This document shows positions 33,444 to 42,767 of a stretch of DNA of 64,000 bases, piece by piece. Source of the DNA: an uncultured Flavobacteriaceae bacterium (lineage in GTDB: Bacteria; Bacteroidota; Bacteroidia; Flavobacteriales; Flavobacteriaceae); the NCBI GenBank assembly GCA_947489085.1, contig CANLCJ010000001.1, forward strand, positions 145,155 through 209,154. Direction: 5' to 3'. The notes below the pieces were generated by a model. That model had not been told where the DNA came from and searched no databases. It worked only from the letters and a program-made list of their open reading frames with translations. The position numbers and the translations under genes are program-made. Every line of letters starts with the position of its first letter. Within the stretch, counting starts at the first letter, position 1.

Positions 33444-34349
33444 ATGACATCAAAAAAACAATTCTGGACAGGTATAGCAATAGGAGTATTAGGAGTAGTA
33501 CTCTTTTCTTCAAAAGCAGTTATGGTAAAATTGGCATATAAGTACAATGTAGATGCCATAAGTATTTTATTATTAAGAATGCTCTTTGCGTTTCCTTTCT
33601 ACGTCGTAATAGCGCTATATCAAAAAACAAAAACACCAAAGCAGAACACAATTACAAAACGCGACTACATGTGGTTGGTGTGCTTTGGTGTTGTAGGCTA
33701 TTATTTGGCAAGTTACTTCGATTTTGTAGGGCTAAAGTATATAAAAGCGAGTTTGGAGCGTATTATTTTGTTTTTATATCCCACCATTGTATTGCTGCTT
33801 AACAAAATTGTTTTCAAACAAAAAATAAATAGATTACAAACCCTAGCTATAGGTTTAACTTACGTAGGAATAGTTATTGCGTTTTGGGATGAGTTAAAAC
33901 TATCTGGAATACAATCGCTAATAGGAGGTGCTTTTATTGTATTAAGTGCATTTACCTATGCATCTTATTTAGTAGGCAGTGGTTGGCTAATACCCAAATT
34001 TGGTGTAGTTAAGTTTACAGCCTATGCCATGTTAGTGTCCTGTTTATGCGTATTTATACATTACAGTATTATAAGTACATTAAATTTATTTAACCTAGAA
34101 AAGGAAGTCTATATCTTAGGCTTTTTAATAGCTGTTTTTGCAACTGTTATACCATCGTTTTTGGTATCAACATCCATAAAAATGATTAATTCATCCAATT
34201 TTGCTATTGTATCAGGTATGGGACCTATATCTACCATTATTTTAGCTTCTATTTTTTTAAGTGAAACCTTAACACTGTTACAATCTGTAGGCGCATTAGT
34301 TGTAATTGCAGGCATACTTATTGTGTCTTTAAATAAGTCTGAAAACTAA
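33444..34349 (+). CDS. DMT-superfamily (EamA) transporter
   Basis: 301 residues with ten membrane helices in two EamA repeats; typical strings are the N-terminal [47 protein letters not shown] in the first repeat and SEN-less C-terminal GALVVIAGILIVSL in the second. Such inner-membrane carriers export amino acids, metabolites or drugs; the substrate is not predictable. It ends 119 bp before parE on the same strand and could be transcribed with it. A second EamA carrier occurs at 57658 but they are only distant relatives. Confidence 0.9.
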   Translation: MTSKKQFWTGIAIGVLGVVLFSSKAVMVKLAYKYNVDAISILLLRMLFAFPFYVVIALYQKTKTPKQNTITKRDYMWLVCFGVVGYYLASYFDFVGLKYIKASLERIILFLYPTIVLLLNKIVFKQKINRLQTLAIGLTYVGIVIAFWDELKLSGIQSLIGGAFIVLSAFTYASYLVGSGWLIPKFGVVKFTAYAMLVSCLCVFIHYSIISTLNLFNLEKEVYILGFLIAVFATVIPSFLVSTSIKMINSSNFAIVSGMGPISTIILASIFLSETLTLLQSVGALVVIAGILIVSLNKSEN

Positions 34350-34468
34350 ATCTAAGCACCTTAATACACGATTTTAAAAGGTATTGTTAATTACTTTGTA
34401 AATCTGCTTTTTTATTTTTTAATTGGTTGTGCTATATTAGCGTACAATCCGCAAACCTACATCTCTTT

Positions 34469-36322
34469 ATGGCAGAACAAACAAAATACACCGAGGATAA
34501 TATACGTTCATTAGACTGGAAAGAGCATATTAGAATGCGGCCAGGAATGTATATAGGAAAACTTGGTGATGGATCTTCTCCTGATGATGGCATCTACATT
34601 CTCTTAAAAGAAGTTTTAGATAACTCCATAGACGAATTTGTCATGGGAGCAGGAAAAACAATAGAAATTTCCATCCAAGGCAGTAAAGTAATTGTTAGAG
34701 ATTACGGGCGGGGGATACCATTAGGAAAGGTTGTAGATGTAGTATCTAAAATGAATACAGGTGGAAAGTACGATTCTAAAGCCTTTAAGAAATCTGTAGG
34801 ACTAAATGGAGTAGGTACAAAGGCCGTAAATGCACTTTCCAACTATTTTAGAGTAGAATCTAACAGAGACGGAAAATCGGCATCTGCAGAATTTGAGCAG
34901 GGTAACCTTACTAACCAAGAACTTTTAGAAGACACATCGCGTAGAAAAGGCACAAAAGTAACCTTTGTACCAGATGAAACTATTTTTAAAAACTATAAAT
35001 ACCGTAACGAATACATCGTAAAGATGCTGAAAAACTATGTGTACCTAAACCCAGGGCTTACCATAGTTTTTAATGGCGAAAAATATTATAGCGAAAACGG
35101 CTTAAAAGATTTATTGGCAGAAAAAATAAACGAAAGCGATTTACTATACCCAATAATACATTTACGCGGCGACGATATAGAAATAGCATTAACCCATAGC
35201 AAAACACAATACAGTGAAGAGTACAACAGCTTTGTAAATGGACAAAATACAACGCAAGGAGGTACGCACTTAACAGCCTTTAGAGAAGCCATAGTAAAAA
35301 CCATAAGAGAATTTTATGGAAAAACCTACGATGCCTCAGACGTTAGAAAATCTGTAGTTAGTGCCATAGCAATAAAAGTTATGGAACCAGTGTTTGAGAG
35401 CCAAACCAAAACAAAATTAGGCTCTACAGATATGGGAGGCGAATACCCCACAGTAAGAACCTATATTAACGACTTTGTAAAAACCAATTTAGACAACTAT
35501 TTGCATAAAAATGCAGATACAGCAGAGAAGTTACAGCGAAAAATATTGCAAGCAGAGCGCGAACGTAAAGAACTATCTGGTATACGAAAGCTTGCCAAAG
35601 ACCGAGCAAAAAAAGCAAGCCTACACAACAAAAAATTAAGAGACTGCCGTGTGCATTTTGGAGACACAAAAAACGAGCGTAATTTAGAAACTACATTGTT
35701 CATTACAGAGGGCGACTCGGCATCAGGAAGTATAACAAAATCCAGAGATGTTAACACCCAAGCCGTGTTCAGCTTAAAAGGAAAACCCTTAAATTGCTAC
35801 GGTTTAAGTAAAAAAATTGTTTACGAAAACGAAGAGTTCAACCTTTTGCAAGCCGCTTTAAATATTGAAGAATCTCTAGAAGACTTAAGATATAATAATG
35901 TGGTAATAGCCACCGATGCCGATGTAGATGGAATGCATATTCGTTTATTGCTCATTACCTTCTTTTTACAATTTTTTCCAGAAGTTATAAAAGAAGGCCA
36001 TCTTTACATTCTGCAAACACCCTTATTTCGTGTACGTAACAAGAAAGAAACTATATATTGCTATACCGAACAAGAACGTGTTAATGCTATAGAAAAATTA
36101 AAACCTAAGCCAGAAATTACAAGATTTAAAGGTTTAGGTGAAATTTCTCCAGACGAATTTCAACATTTTATAGGAGACGATATAAGACTAGACCCTGTAA
36201 TGTTAGACGATAACATGTCAATAGACGAATTACTGGCATTTTACATGGGCAAAAATACCCCAACGCGACAAACTTTTATCATAGATAATTTAAAAGTAGA
36301 GTTAGATTTAATTAAAGAATAA
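34469..36322 (+). CDS. parE: DNA topoisomerase IV subunit B
   Basis: 617 residues from the ATG at 34469 ([17 protein letters not shown]); an in-frame TTG at 34427 would add 14 residues unlike the family, so it is rejected. GHKL ATPase domain with [18 protein letters not shown] and [12 protein letters not shown]; the Toprim domain with TEGDSASGS and [12 protein letters not shown]; the C-terminal [13 protein letters not shown] binds the partner ParC. With ParC it unlinks daughter chromosomes and relaxes supercoils using ATP. Its stop codon abuts the ATG of the PhyH gene, and parC follows, so the three form one operon. Confidence 0.96.
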   Translation: MAEQTKYTEDNIRSLDWKEHIRMRPGMYIGKLGDGSSPDDGIYILLKEVLDNSIDEFVMGAGKTIEISIQGSKVIVRDYGRGIPLGKVVDVVSKMNTGGKYDSKAFKKSVGLNGVGTKAVNALSNYFRVESNRDGKSASAEFEQGNLTNQELLEDTSRRKGTKVTFVPDETIFKNYKYRNEYIVKMLKNYVYLNPGLTIVFNGEKYYSENGLKDLLAEKINESDLLYPIIHLRGDDIEIALTHSKTQYSEEYNSFVNGQNTTQGGTHLTAFREAIVKTIREFYGKTYDASDVRKSVVSAIAIKVMEPVFESQTKTKLGSTDMGGEYPTVRTYINDFVKTNLDNYLHKNADTAEKLQRKILQAERERKELSGIRKLAKDRAKKASLHNKKLRDCRVHFGDTKNERNLETTLFITEGDSASGSITKSRDVNTQAVFSLKGKPLNCYGLSKKIVYENEEFNLLQAALNIEESLEDLRYNNVVIATDADVDGMHIRLLLITFFLQFFPEVIKEGHLYILQTPLFRVRNKKETIYCYTEQERVNAIEKLKPKPEITRFKGLGEISPDEFQHFIGDDIRLDPVMLDDNMSIDELLAFYMGKNTPTRQTFIIDNLKVELDLIKE

Positions 36323-37273
36323 ATGATATTAAAGCAGTACAAAATAATAACTCAACTTTACAACCTGTTTAACAAGAAATATTTGAAACATAATATTCCC
36401 TTATTTAAAAAATATGGCTTAGATAAAAAATACTACTCTTCAATTTCAAGCCAAGACTTTAAAGGGCTTCAAGAAGATTTAAATATCTACGATGTTAACA
36501 ACTCTAAGGATTTACTGCATAAAGACCCTAATTTTATGCGTTTAGAAACGCATATTCAAAAAGCAATATTAAATTGGTCAGACAATGGATATGCTATAAT
36601 TAGAAGTTTTTTTTCACGAGAAGAAGTAGATACTATTAACAACGAAATAGAAGATTTAATAGATACAGGAAAACTAAAGATAACTTACGATAAGAGCAGA
36701 TACATGTTTGCCAATCGATTGTCTAAGTTTATAGACAATCTTGCAAAACACAGAATGCAACCAATATTAGAAGTTTTGTTGAAGAAAAAGATAACACTTT
36801 TTCAAACTATAAATTTCAAAACAGGAAGCGAACAAAGCACGCATTCTGATTCTATTCACATGACAACTTTCCCCAAAGGTAACCTCATCGCAGTTTGGGT
36901 AGCGCTTCAAGACATAACAGTAGAAGATGGCCCTTTGCACTACTATCCAGGATCTCATAAACTCGATTATATAATGAACGAGGATTACGATAATTCGGGA
37001 ACACGCTATAAGTTAGGAAATAAAACATATTCCAATTACGGAGAAAAAATACAAGAGGTTATAGATTCAAGTAAAATTGAAAGAAAACAATTCTTGGCCA
37101 AAGCAGGAGATATTCTTATCTGGCATGCAAACCTTTTGCATGGAGGCGATAAGATTAATGTAGAAGGTAATACAAGAAAAAGTATGGTGTTTCATTATTA
37201 TGCAGACGATGTTATATGTTACCATGAAATTACTCAAAGACCCACTTTAAAAGGTAAATTAAATCACAACTAA
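36323..37273 (+). CDS. Phytanoyl-CoA dioxygenase (PhyH) family protein
   Basis: 316 residues. The Fe(II)/2-oxoglutarate facial triad is visible: HSD (His174, Asp176) in STHSDSIHM and His273 in LIWHANLLHGG; Arg in NTRKSMVFHYY would bind 2-oxoglutarate. GPLHYYPGSHKL is the standard PhyH loop. About 75 N-terminal residues are basic and outside the domain. Substrates of bacterial PhyH proteins include lipids, halogenated or modified amino acids and small-molecule intermediates; none can be chosen here. The ATG follows the parE stop without a gap and parC starts 25 bp later, so it is locked into the topoisomerase IV operon, an unexpected place. Confidence 0.88.
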   Translation: MILKQYKIITQLYNLFNKKYLKHNIPLFKKYGLDKKYYSSISSQDFKGLQEDLNIYDVNNSKDLLHKDPNFMRLETHIQKAILNWSDNGYAIIRSFFSREEVDTINNEIEDLIDTGKLKITYDKSRYMFANRLSKFIDNLAKHRMQPILEVLLKKKITLFQTINFKTGSEQSTHSDSIHMTTFPKGNLIAVWVALQDITVEDGPLHYYPGSHKLDYIMNEDYDNSGTRYKLGNKTYSNYGEKIQEVIDSSKIERKQFLAKAGDILIWHANLLHGGDKINVEGNTRKSMVFHYYADDVICYHEITQRPTLKGKLNHN

Positions 37274-37298
37274 AAATTACAGGTTTACACAATAAATA

Positions 37299-39950
37299 AT
37301 GATAGAAGAAGACAACGACGACTTAACAAACGCACAAAACGACGAACCACAAGAAACCATAACCCGTGTAACGGGTATGTACAAAGATTGGTTTTTAGAT
37401 TATGCCTCTTATGTTATTTTAGAACGTGCAGTGCCAGCAATCGAAGATGGCTTTAAGCCTGTACAACGTCGTATCATGCATTCTATGAAAGATTTAGACG
37501 ACGGACGCTATAACAAAGTAGCAAACATTGTGGGGCACACCATGCAATACCACCCCCATGGCGATGCTAGTATAGCAGATGCCATGGTACAAATAGGGCA
37601 AAAAGATTTATTAATAGATACCCAAGGTAACTGGGGTAACATACTAACAGGAGATAGTGCAGCAGCATCCAGATACATAGAAGCTAGGATTTCTAAATTT
37701 GGATTAGATGTTGTGTACAACCCAAAAATAACAGAATGGCAAGCCAGTTACGATGGGCGTAGAAAAGAACCTGTAAACTTACCAGTAATGTTTCCGCTAC
37801 TATTGGCACAAGGCGGAGAAGGTATAGCAGTAGGTTTATCTACTAAAATACTACCTCATAACTTTATAGAACTTATAGAAGCCTCTATAAAGCACCTTAA
37901 AGGAAAGCGATTTACCATTTTACCAGATTTTCCAACTGCAGGGATCGCAGATTTTTCAAATTACAATGATGGTAATCGGGGGGGAAAGGTACGTATACGC
38001 GCCAGAATAGCACAAAAGGATAAAAATACCTTGGTAATAACAGAATTACCTTATGGTACAACCACCACATCTTTAATAGATTCTATTTTAAAAGCCAACG
38101 ACAAAGGCAAAATTAAAATAAAGAAAATAGAAGACAACACCGCTGCAAAAGTAGAAATATTAGTGCATTTGCCATCAGGACTGTCACCAGATAAAACAAT
38201 AGACGCCCTTTACGCTTTTACAAGTTGCGAATCTTCAATATCCCCTTTAGGCTGTGTTATAGAAGATAATAAACCACTATTTATAGGTGTTTCTGAAATG
38301 CTGCGCCGCTCTACAGATAATACAGTTCAGCTTTTAAAACAAGAGTTGGAAATAAAGTTAGGCGAGTTCGAAGAACAATGGCATTTTGCTTCGCTAGAAC
38401 GTATTTTTATAGAAAATAGAATCTATAGAGACATAGAAGAACAAGACACTTGGGAAGGTGTTATCGCAGCTATAGACAAAGGGTTACAACCACATATCAA
38501 GCATTTAAAACGTGCAATAACCGAAGATGATATTGTGCGCTTAACCGAAATTAGAATAAAACGCATCTCTAAATTCGATATTGATAAAGCACAGCAAAAA
38601 ATAGATGCTTTAGAAGCTCAAATAGCAGAAGTTAAACACCATTTAGAACATCTAATAGATTACGCTATAGCTTATTTTACAAGACTTAATAAAGATTATG
38701 GCGAAGGCAGAGAACGCAAAACAGAAATAAGCATTTTCGACGATGTAGATGCTACCAAAGTGATTATAAGGAACACAAAACTATACGTAAATAGAGAAGA
38801 AGGTTTTATAGGCACATCTTTACGTCGCGACGAGTATGTTGGAGATTGCAGCGATATAGACGATATAATCGTGTTTACCAAAGACGGTAAAATGGTGGTT
38901 ACAAAAGTAGATTCCAAAACATTTATAGGTAAAGATATTATACACGTAGCCGTATTTAAGAAAAAAGACAAGCGTACCATATATAATATGATTTACCGAG
39001 ATGGCAAAAAAGGCCCTTCGTACATTAAACGCTTTGCAGTTACAAGTATAACGAGAGATCGTGCTTACGATTTAACTAATGGAAATAAAGGATCTGTTTT
39101 ATTGTATTTTACAGCAAACCCCAATGGAGAAGCAGAAGTTGTATCCATAAATTTAAGGCAAGCCGGAAGTATAAAAAAGCTGAAGTGGGACATCAACTTT
39201 GCAGATATTTTAATTAAAGGGCGAACATCTAAAGGAAACTTAGTTACAAAGTACCCCATTAAACGAATAGAATTAAAAGAAAAGGGCGTATCTACATTAA
39301 AACCAAGAAAAATATGGTTCGATGAAACTGTACAACGAATTAATGTTGATGGAAGAGGAGAACTTATAGGAGAATTTAAAGGAGAAGATCAACTTCTTGT
39401 GATACAGCAATCTGGAGTGTTAAAAACAGCCGTTCCAGAAGTTACCATGCATTTCGATAAAGATATGGTAGTGCTAGAAAAATGGAATCCTAAAAAGCCC
39501 ATATCTGCCATATATTACAATGGAGAAAAAGAGATGTACTACGTAAAACGCTTTTTAGTAGAGCACGAAGGTAGAGAAGAACGTTTTATTCCAGAGCATC
39601 CAAACTCACAATTAGAAATAGTATCAACAGACTGGAGGCCTGTTGCAGAAGTTGTTTATGCTAAAGAACGAGGCAAAGACCGAAAAGAAAATCTAGAAAT
39701 TGATTTAGAAGCATTTATAGATGTAAAAGGAATCGCAGCGCAAGGAAATCAATTAACAAAAGATAAAATAAACCAAATAAACCTTTTAGAACCTTTGCCG
39801 CAAGAGACAGAAGAAGAGGAAGACTCTAATATAGAAGCTGAAAACCAAATAAATACTACAGATACAGCAGATTCAAATCAAAAAGCCCAAGACGATCCAT
39901 CAAATACCAACGAAGATCCAGAGGATGATGGGCAAACGGCATTATTTTAA
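37299..39950 (+). CDS. parC: DNA topoisomerase IV subunit A
   Basis: 883 residues. DNA-cleavage core with GFKPVQRRIMHSM, the quinolone-region loop YHPHGDASIADAM, and the catalytic Tyr126 in AASRYIEARIS. The residue at the ParC Ser80 position is Ala (HPHGDA) and the Glu84 position is Asp; Ser at this place is the usual drug-contact residue in enterobacteria, so quinolone binding may be weaker, though Ala may be normal for the group. A coiled-coil tower (IDKAQQKIDALEAQIAE) and a beta-pinwheel C-terminal domain follow, then an acidic Asn/Asp/Glu tail of about 60 residues. Third gene of the parE-PhyH-parC operon. Confidence 0.96.
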   Translation: MIEEDNDDLTNAQNDEPQETITRVTGMYKDWFLDYASYVILERAVPAIEDGFKPVQRRIMHSMKDLDDGRYNKVANIVGHTMQYHPHGDASIADAMVQIGQKDLLIDTQGNWGNILTGDSAAASRYIEARISKFGLDVVYNPKITEWQASYDGRRKEPVNLPVMFPLLLAQGGEGIAVGLSTKILPHNFIELIEASIKHLKGKRFTILPDFPTAGIADFSNYNDGNRGGKVRIRARIAQKDKNTLVITELPYGTTTTSLIDSILKANDKGKIKIKKIEDNTAAKVEILVHLPSGLSPDKTIDALYAFTSCESSISPLGCVIEDNKPLFIGVSEMLRRSTDNTVQLLKQELEIKLGEFEEQWHFASLERIFIENRIYRDIEEQDTWEGVIAAIDKGLQPHIKHLKRAITEDDIVRLTEIRIKRISKFDIDKAQQKIDALEAQIAEVKHHLEHLIDYAIAYFTRLNKDYGEGRERKTEISIFDDVDATKVIIRNTKLYVNREEGFIGTSLRRDEYVGDCSDIDDIIVFTKDGKMVVTKVDSKTFIGKDIIHVAVFKKKDKRTIYNMIYRDGKKGPSYIKRFAVTSITRDRAYDLTNGNKGSVLLYFTANPNGEAEVVSINLRQAGSIKKLKWDINFADILIKGRTSKGNLVTKYPIKRIELKEKGVSTLKPRKIWFDETVQRINVDGRGELIGEFKGEDQLLVIQQSGVLKTAVPEVTMHFDKDMVVLEKWNPKKPISAIYYNGEKEMYYVKRFLVEHEGREERFIPEHPNSQLEIVSTDWRPVAEVVYAKERGKDRKENLEIDLEAFIDVKGIAAQGNQLTKDKINQINLLEPLPQETEEEEDSNIEAENQINTTDTADSNQKAQDDPSNTNEDPEDDGQTALF

Positions 39951-40323
39951 ATAGAACTCATCTTAACTTTTTGTTTTTAACCGAAAATGAGTTGAAAATT
40001 TAACCAGATAAGGCACTTTTTGAAGTTCATAGCAGCGCTACGGACGAAAAAGTAACGTAATATAGGTGAATTTCAGCCATTTTTTAGGAAATAGAAAAAG
40101 TCACGACGAGTTCATAGTATAGTATTGCCTTAAATGAATAGATTTTAAAAATATATTTCTCAGTACTAGGACAAATGCAACAAATATGTAGAATTTGAAT
40201 CATTTGTTTTACGCCTTTTTTACTCATATACAATAGTTTAGCCAAAAGTAGTGTCGCAAAAATCACGTTAAAAAAGAGATTTTTAGTGGCAAACTATAAT
40301 TAACTAAATACAAATCAATTAAT
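39951..40323. other. 373-bp region after parC
   Basis: Holds repeat copy C (39954-40113) and the promoter region of the T9SS cargo gene, in which no full TAnnTTTG box was found. No separate terminator for parC is seen, so repeat copy C may serve as one. Confidence 0.5.
39954..40113 (+). repeat. Palindromic intergenic element, copy C
   Basis: About 160 bp starting 3 bp after the parC stop. Shares the layout and the core GAAGTTCATAGCAGCGCT with copies A and B, but the ends have diverged: GAACTCATCTTAACTTTTT and the complement GAACTCGTCGTGACTTTTT form its own terminal inverted repeat. That ends and their partner ends have changed together is a sign that pairing is kept. No ORF. Confidence 0.75.
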
Positions 40324-41157
40324 ATGAGAAAAATTACTTTACTAGTTTTAGTAGCAGCTACAACTTTGGCAAATGCACAAACCGTATTGTTTAATTACGA
40401 AGATGTAGGAACAGATTTTCAATTTTGTTTCGATGCTCCAGACCCAGACCAATGTACATCGAATGCGCCACAGGTAAATAACGATACAACTGGCGCAAAC
40501 CCAACCGCAAATTTTTTCGAAACCACAGCCCCTACCACAGGGGGCGATTTTAGTTATGGTTTCCAAGCGCAACTTTTGGGAGGCGATTCAAACCAAGCAG
40601 GTTTACCAACTATAGACGGTAATGGCGCCTTTTTAACCATAGCATTTCGAGCAAGTTCCAACCCTACAGGAGATATCCCATTAGTGGCTCAACTTATAGG
40701 TCCGGATGAAGCTGCAAGAATAGATGCTTTTAATTCGTATACAGCCACAGATGGTTCTTGGCAACTTATTGAGTTTGATTTTACAGGGGGTATTATAGCC
40801 AATGGTTTTACTAATGCCACACCAATTCGTCGTGTCGGTTTTTTTGCCGCTCAAGGCGCAGCAAACGGTTTAACTTATGGTGTGGATGAAGCTATATTAA
40901 ATACCGAAGCCACCTTATCCTCTAACGATTTTAGCATTAGCGAATTTACAGTTTGGCCAAATCCAGGAACATCAACATTACATATAGGCGGTAACGTTAG
41001 TAACGAAACAGTAAGTATTTATGATGTAAGAGGCGTGCAAATAAGTTCGAAAGTAATATCAGGACGTTTAAACACTGTAGATATAAGCGCACTTTCAGAA
41101 GGGGTTTATGTCTTAAAGTTTCAAAGCGGGACATCCTATAAATTTATAAAGCAGTAA
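40324..41157 (+). CDS. Secreted protein with T9SS type A sorting domain
   Basis: 277 residues. Signal peptide about 1-19 (ending ANAQ). Residues 20-195 form a single beta-rich domain with the pattern of carbohydrate-binding or jelly-roll modules: GDFSYGFQAQLLGG, TDGSWQLIEFDFTGG and RRVGFFAAQGAANG; two Cys near the start (FQFCFDAPDPDQC) may form a disulfide. The last ~75 residues, from FTVWPNPGTSTLHIGG to YVLKFQSGTSYKFIKQ, are a T9SS type A sorting domain, so it is secreted by the type IX system. Function not recognised. Monocistronic with its own terminator. Confidence 0.82.
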   Translation: MRKITLLVLVAATTLANAQTVLFNYEDVGTDFQFCFDAPDPDQCTSNAPQVNNDTTGANPTANFFETTAPTTGGDFSYGFQAQLLGGDSNQAGLPTIDGNGAFLTIAFRASSNPTGDIPLVAQLIGPDEAARIDAFNSYTATDGSWQLIEFDFTGGIIANGFTNATPIRRVGFFAAQGAANGLTYGVDEAILNTEATLSSNDFSISEFTVWPNPGTSTLHIGGNVSNETVSIYDVRGVQISSKVISGRLNTVDISALSEGVYVLKFQSGTSYKFIKQ

Positions 41158-41177
41158 ACACAACCAGCTAAATAGCT

Positions 41178-41213
41178 AAAAGGGTAGTATTGAAATAACA
41201 ATACTATCCTTTT
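41178..41213 (+). terminator. Terminator after the T9SS cargo gene
   Basis: 15-bp stem AAAAGGGTAGTATTG / CAATACTATCCTTTT with one G-T pair, 6-nt loop, followed by ACTTTTT. Confidence 0.88.
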
Positions 41214-41407
41214 ACTTTTTATAAGATTTGGTGCTTTATTAAAACAGCATTGGGTACAGCACGTAAATTTACAAGCGCATAAAATGGGTTAAATTGGCAA
41301 GCACGAACACTTTTTGAAGCTGAGGTTTTATTTTGCTAAAATATGCTGTGCTTTTAGTTTTTTTATAAGGCTTAAACCTATACTTTTATGCGTTTATTTG
41401 CTAACAG

Positions 41408-42637
41408 ATGTTATTTTCAGAAAACATAAAATGTGACTATACGCCAAAACGTTTGGCTGTAAAGCTAAATGCCAAAGGCGAGCAGTTTGTACTTAAAGGG
41501 CATCCTTGGGTATTTTCAAATAACATTGTAAAAATAAATGCTTCGGCAGCATCTGGAGATCTTGCTATTATTTTCAATAAAAATAAGAATAAGGTAATTG
41601 GTTTGGGGCTGTACGATGCGGCATCTCCTATTCGAATAAAAATGCTACACAGTAGCACCGAAAAAGCAGAGATTAATCAAGATTTCTTTCAAACAAAAAT
41701 ACATCTCGCTTATAAAAAACGCGAATCACTTTTAAAGACGCAGACTAATAGTTACCGTTTGTTATTTGGAGAAAACGATGGTTTTCCTGGAATGATAGCA
41801 GATGTTTACGATACTGTTTTGGTGGTAAAGTTATATTCTGAAATGTGGTTACCGTATTTACAAATGCTGCTGCCACTTTTACAAAACGAAACAAGGGCTA
41901 AAACTGTAGTAATACGATTAAGTAGAAGCCTTTCTCAGTCAAATACTCACCAATTAGAAGATGGCTGTGTGGTTTACGGAATCTTGGAAAACGAAGTTGT
42001 TAAATTTATAGAGCATGGCGTTCGCTTTTCTGCAAATGTTATTAAGGGCCATAAAACAGGTTATTTTTTAGACCACCGTGCAAATAGAAAACAAGTGGGA
42101 TTGTGGAGTAAAGGAAAAAAAGTCTTAGATGTGTTCTCTTATGCAGGTGGATTTTCGGTACATGCCTTATACAATAGCGCCACAGAAGTTACGAGTTTAG
42201 ATATAAGCAAGCAGGCTTTAGAAATTGCTTTACAAAACGGTAAACTCAACGCTTATACGGGTACACATAAAACTTTAGCTGGAGATGCTTTCCAGGTATT
42301 GCGTGCACTTATAAAGAAAAATACAGTTTTCGATGTTGTTGTTATCGATCCTCCTAGCTTTGCAAAACAAGCCTCTGAAATTGAATTGGCGAAGAAAAAA
42401 TACGCACAACTCGCCGAATTGGGTGCTAAGTTAACTGCCAAAAACGGGCTTTTAGTTTTGGCTTCCTGTTCCTCAAGAATTGTAACCCAAGCGTTTTTTG
42501 ATATTAATAGTACTGTACTTACTGCTCAATCTCGCAACTTCGATATGGTAAAAAAAACCTTGCATGATACAGATCATCCCGTAACATTTCCAGAAGGTGC
42601 TTACCTTAAGTGCGGGTATTACCGTTTTTTAGATTAG
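41408..42637 (+). CDS. Class I SAM-dependent rRNA methyltransferase (RlmI-like, PUA domain)
   Basis: 409 residues. N-terminal PUA domain (about 18-95: KGHPWVFSNNI), a middle domain with GFPGMIADVYD, and a C-terminal Rossmann methyltransferase with GHKTGYFLDHRANR, VLDVFSYAGGFSVHAL (SAM loop) and the catalytic IDPPSFAK. The layout is that of RlmI/YccW, which makes m5C1962 in 23S rRNA, but without proof of the same site I leave the symbol out. The conserved Cys of m5C enzymes appears in LASCSSR. Monocistronic. Confidence 0.92.
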   Translation: MLFSENIKCDYTPKRLAVKLNAKGEQFVLKGHPWVFSNNIVKINASAASGDLAIIFNKNKNKVIGLGLYDAASPIRIKMLHSSTEKAEINQDFFQTKIHLAYKKRESLLKTQTNSYRLLFGENDGFPGMIADVYDTVLVVKLYSEMWLPYLQMLLPLLQNETRAKTVVIRLSRSLSQSNTHQLEDGCVVYGILENEVVKFIEHGVRFSANVIKGHKTGYFLDHRANRKQVGLWSKGKKVLDVFSYAGGFSVHALYNSATEVTSLDISKQALEIALQNGKLNAYTGTHKTLAGDAFQVLRALIKKNTVFDVVVIDPPSFAKQASEIELAKKKYAQLAELGAKLTAKNGLLVLASCSSRIVTQAFFDINSTVLTAQSRNFDMVKKTLHDTDHPVTFPEGAYLKCGYYRFLD

Positions 42638-42654
42638 TCCTTATCATGTCATTT

Positions 42655-42670
42655 ATTATGCATGCATAAT
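42655..42670. promoter_or_regulatory. 16-bp perfect palindrome overlapping a promoter
   Basis: ATTATGCATGCATAAT is perfectly self-complementary and ends 6 bp before the -7-like box TATATTTG at 42677, covering the place where the -33 box should lie. That is the position of a repressor operator. Confidence 0.5.
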
Positions 42671-42676
42671 ATTTAG

Positions 42677-42684
42677 TATATTTG
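42677..42684 (+). promoter_or_regulatory. -7 box of the nitronate monooxygenase-like gene
   Basis: TATATTTG matches TAnnTTTG fully; 21 nt upstream is TTTA instead of TTTG. 83 bp before the start codon. Confidence 0.5.
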
Positions 42685-42767
42685 TTAGACAGGCAATCTA
42701 ATTTTTGTGTCTATTTAATAGATATTACATTTTTTTGCCTTTTTAGCAATGCAAAATTATTAGACCT

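Noticed and set aside
34427..34468. TTG start for parE at 34427
   Set aside because: The added 14 residues do not resemble ParE, while ATG at 34469 gives the standard N-terminal sequence.
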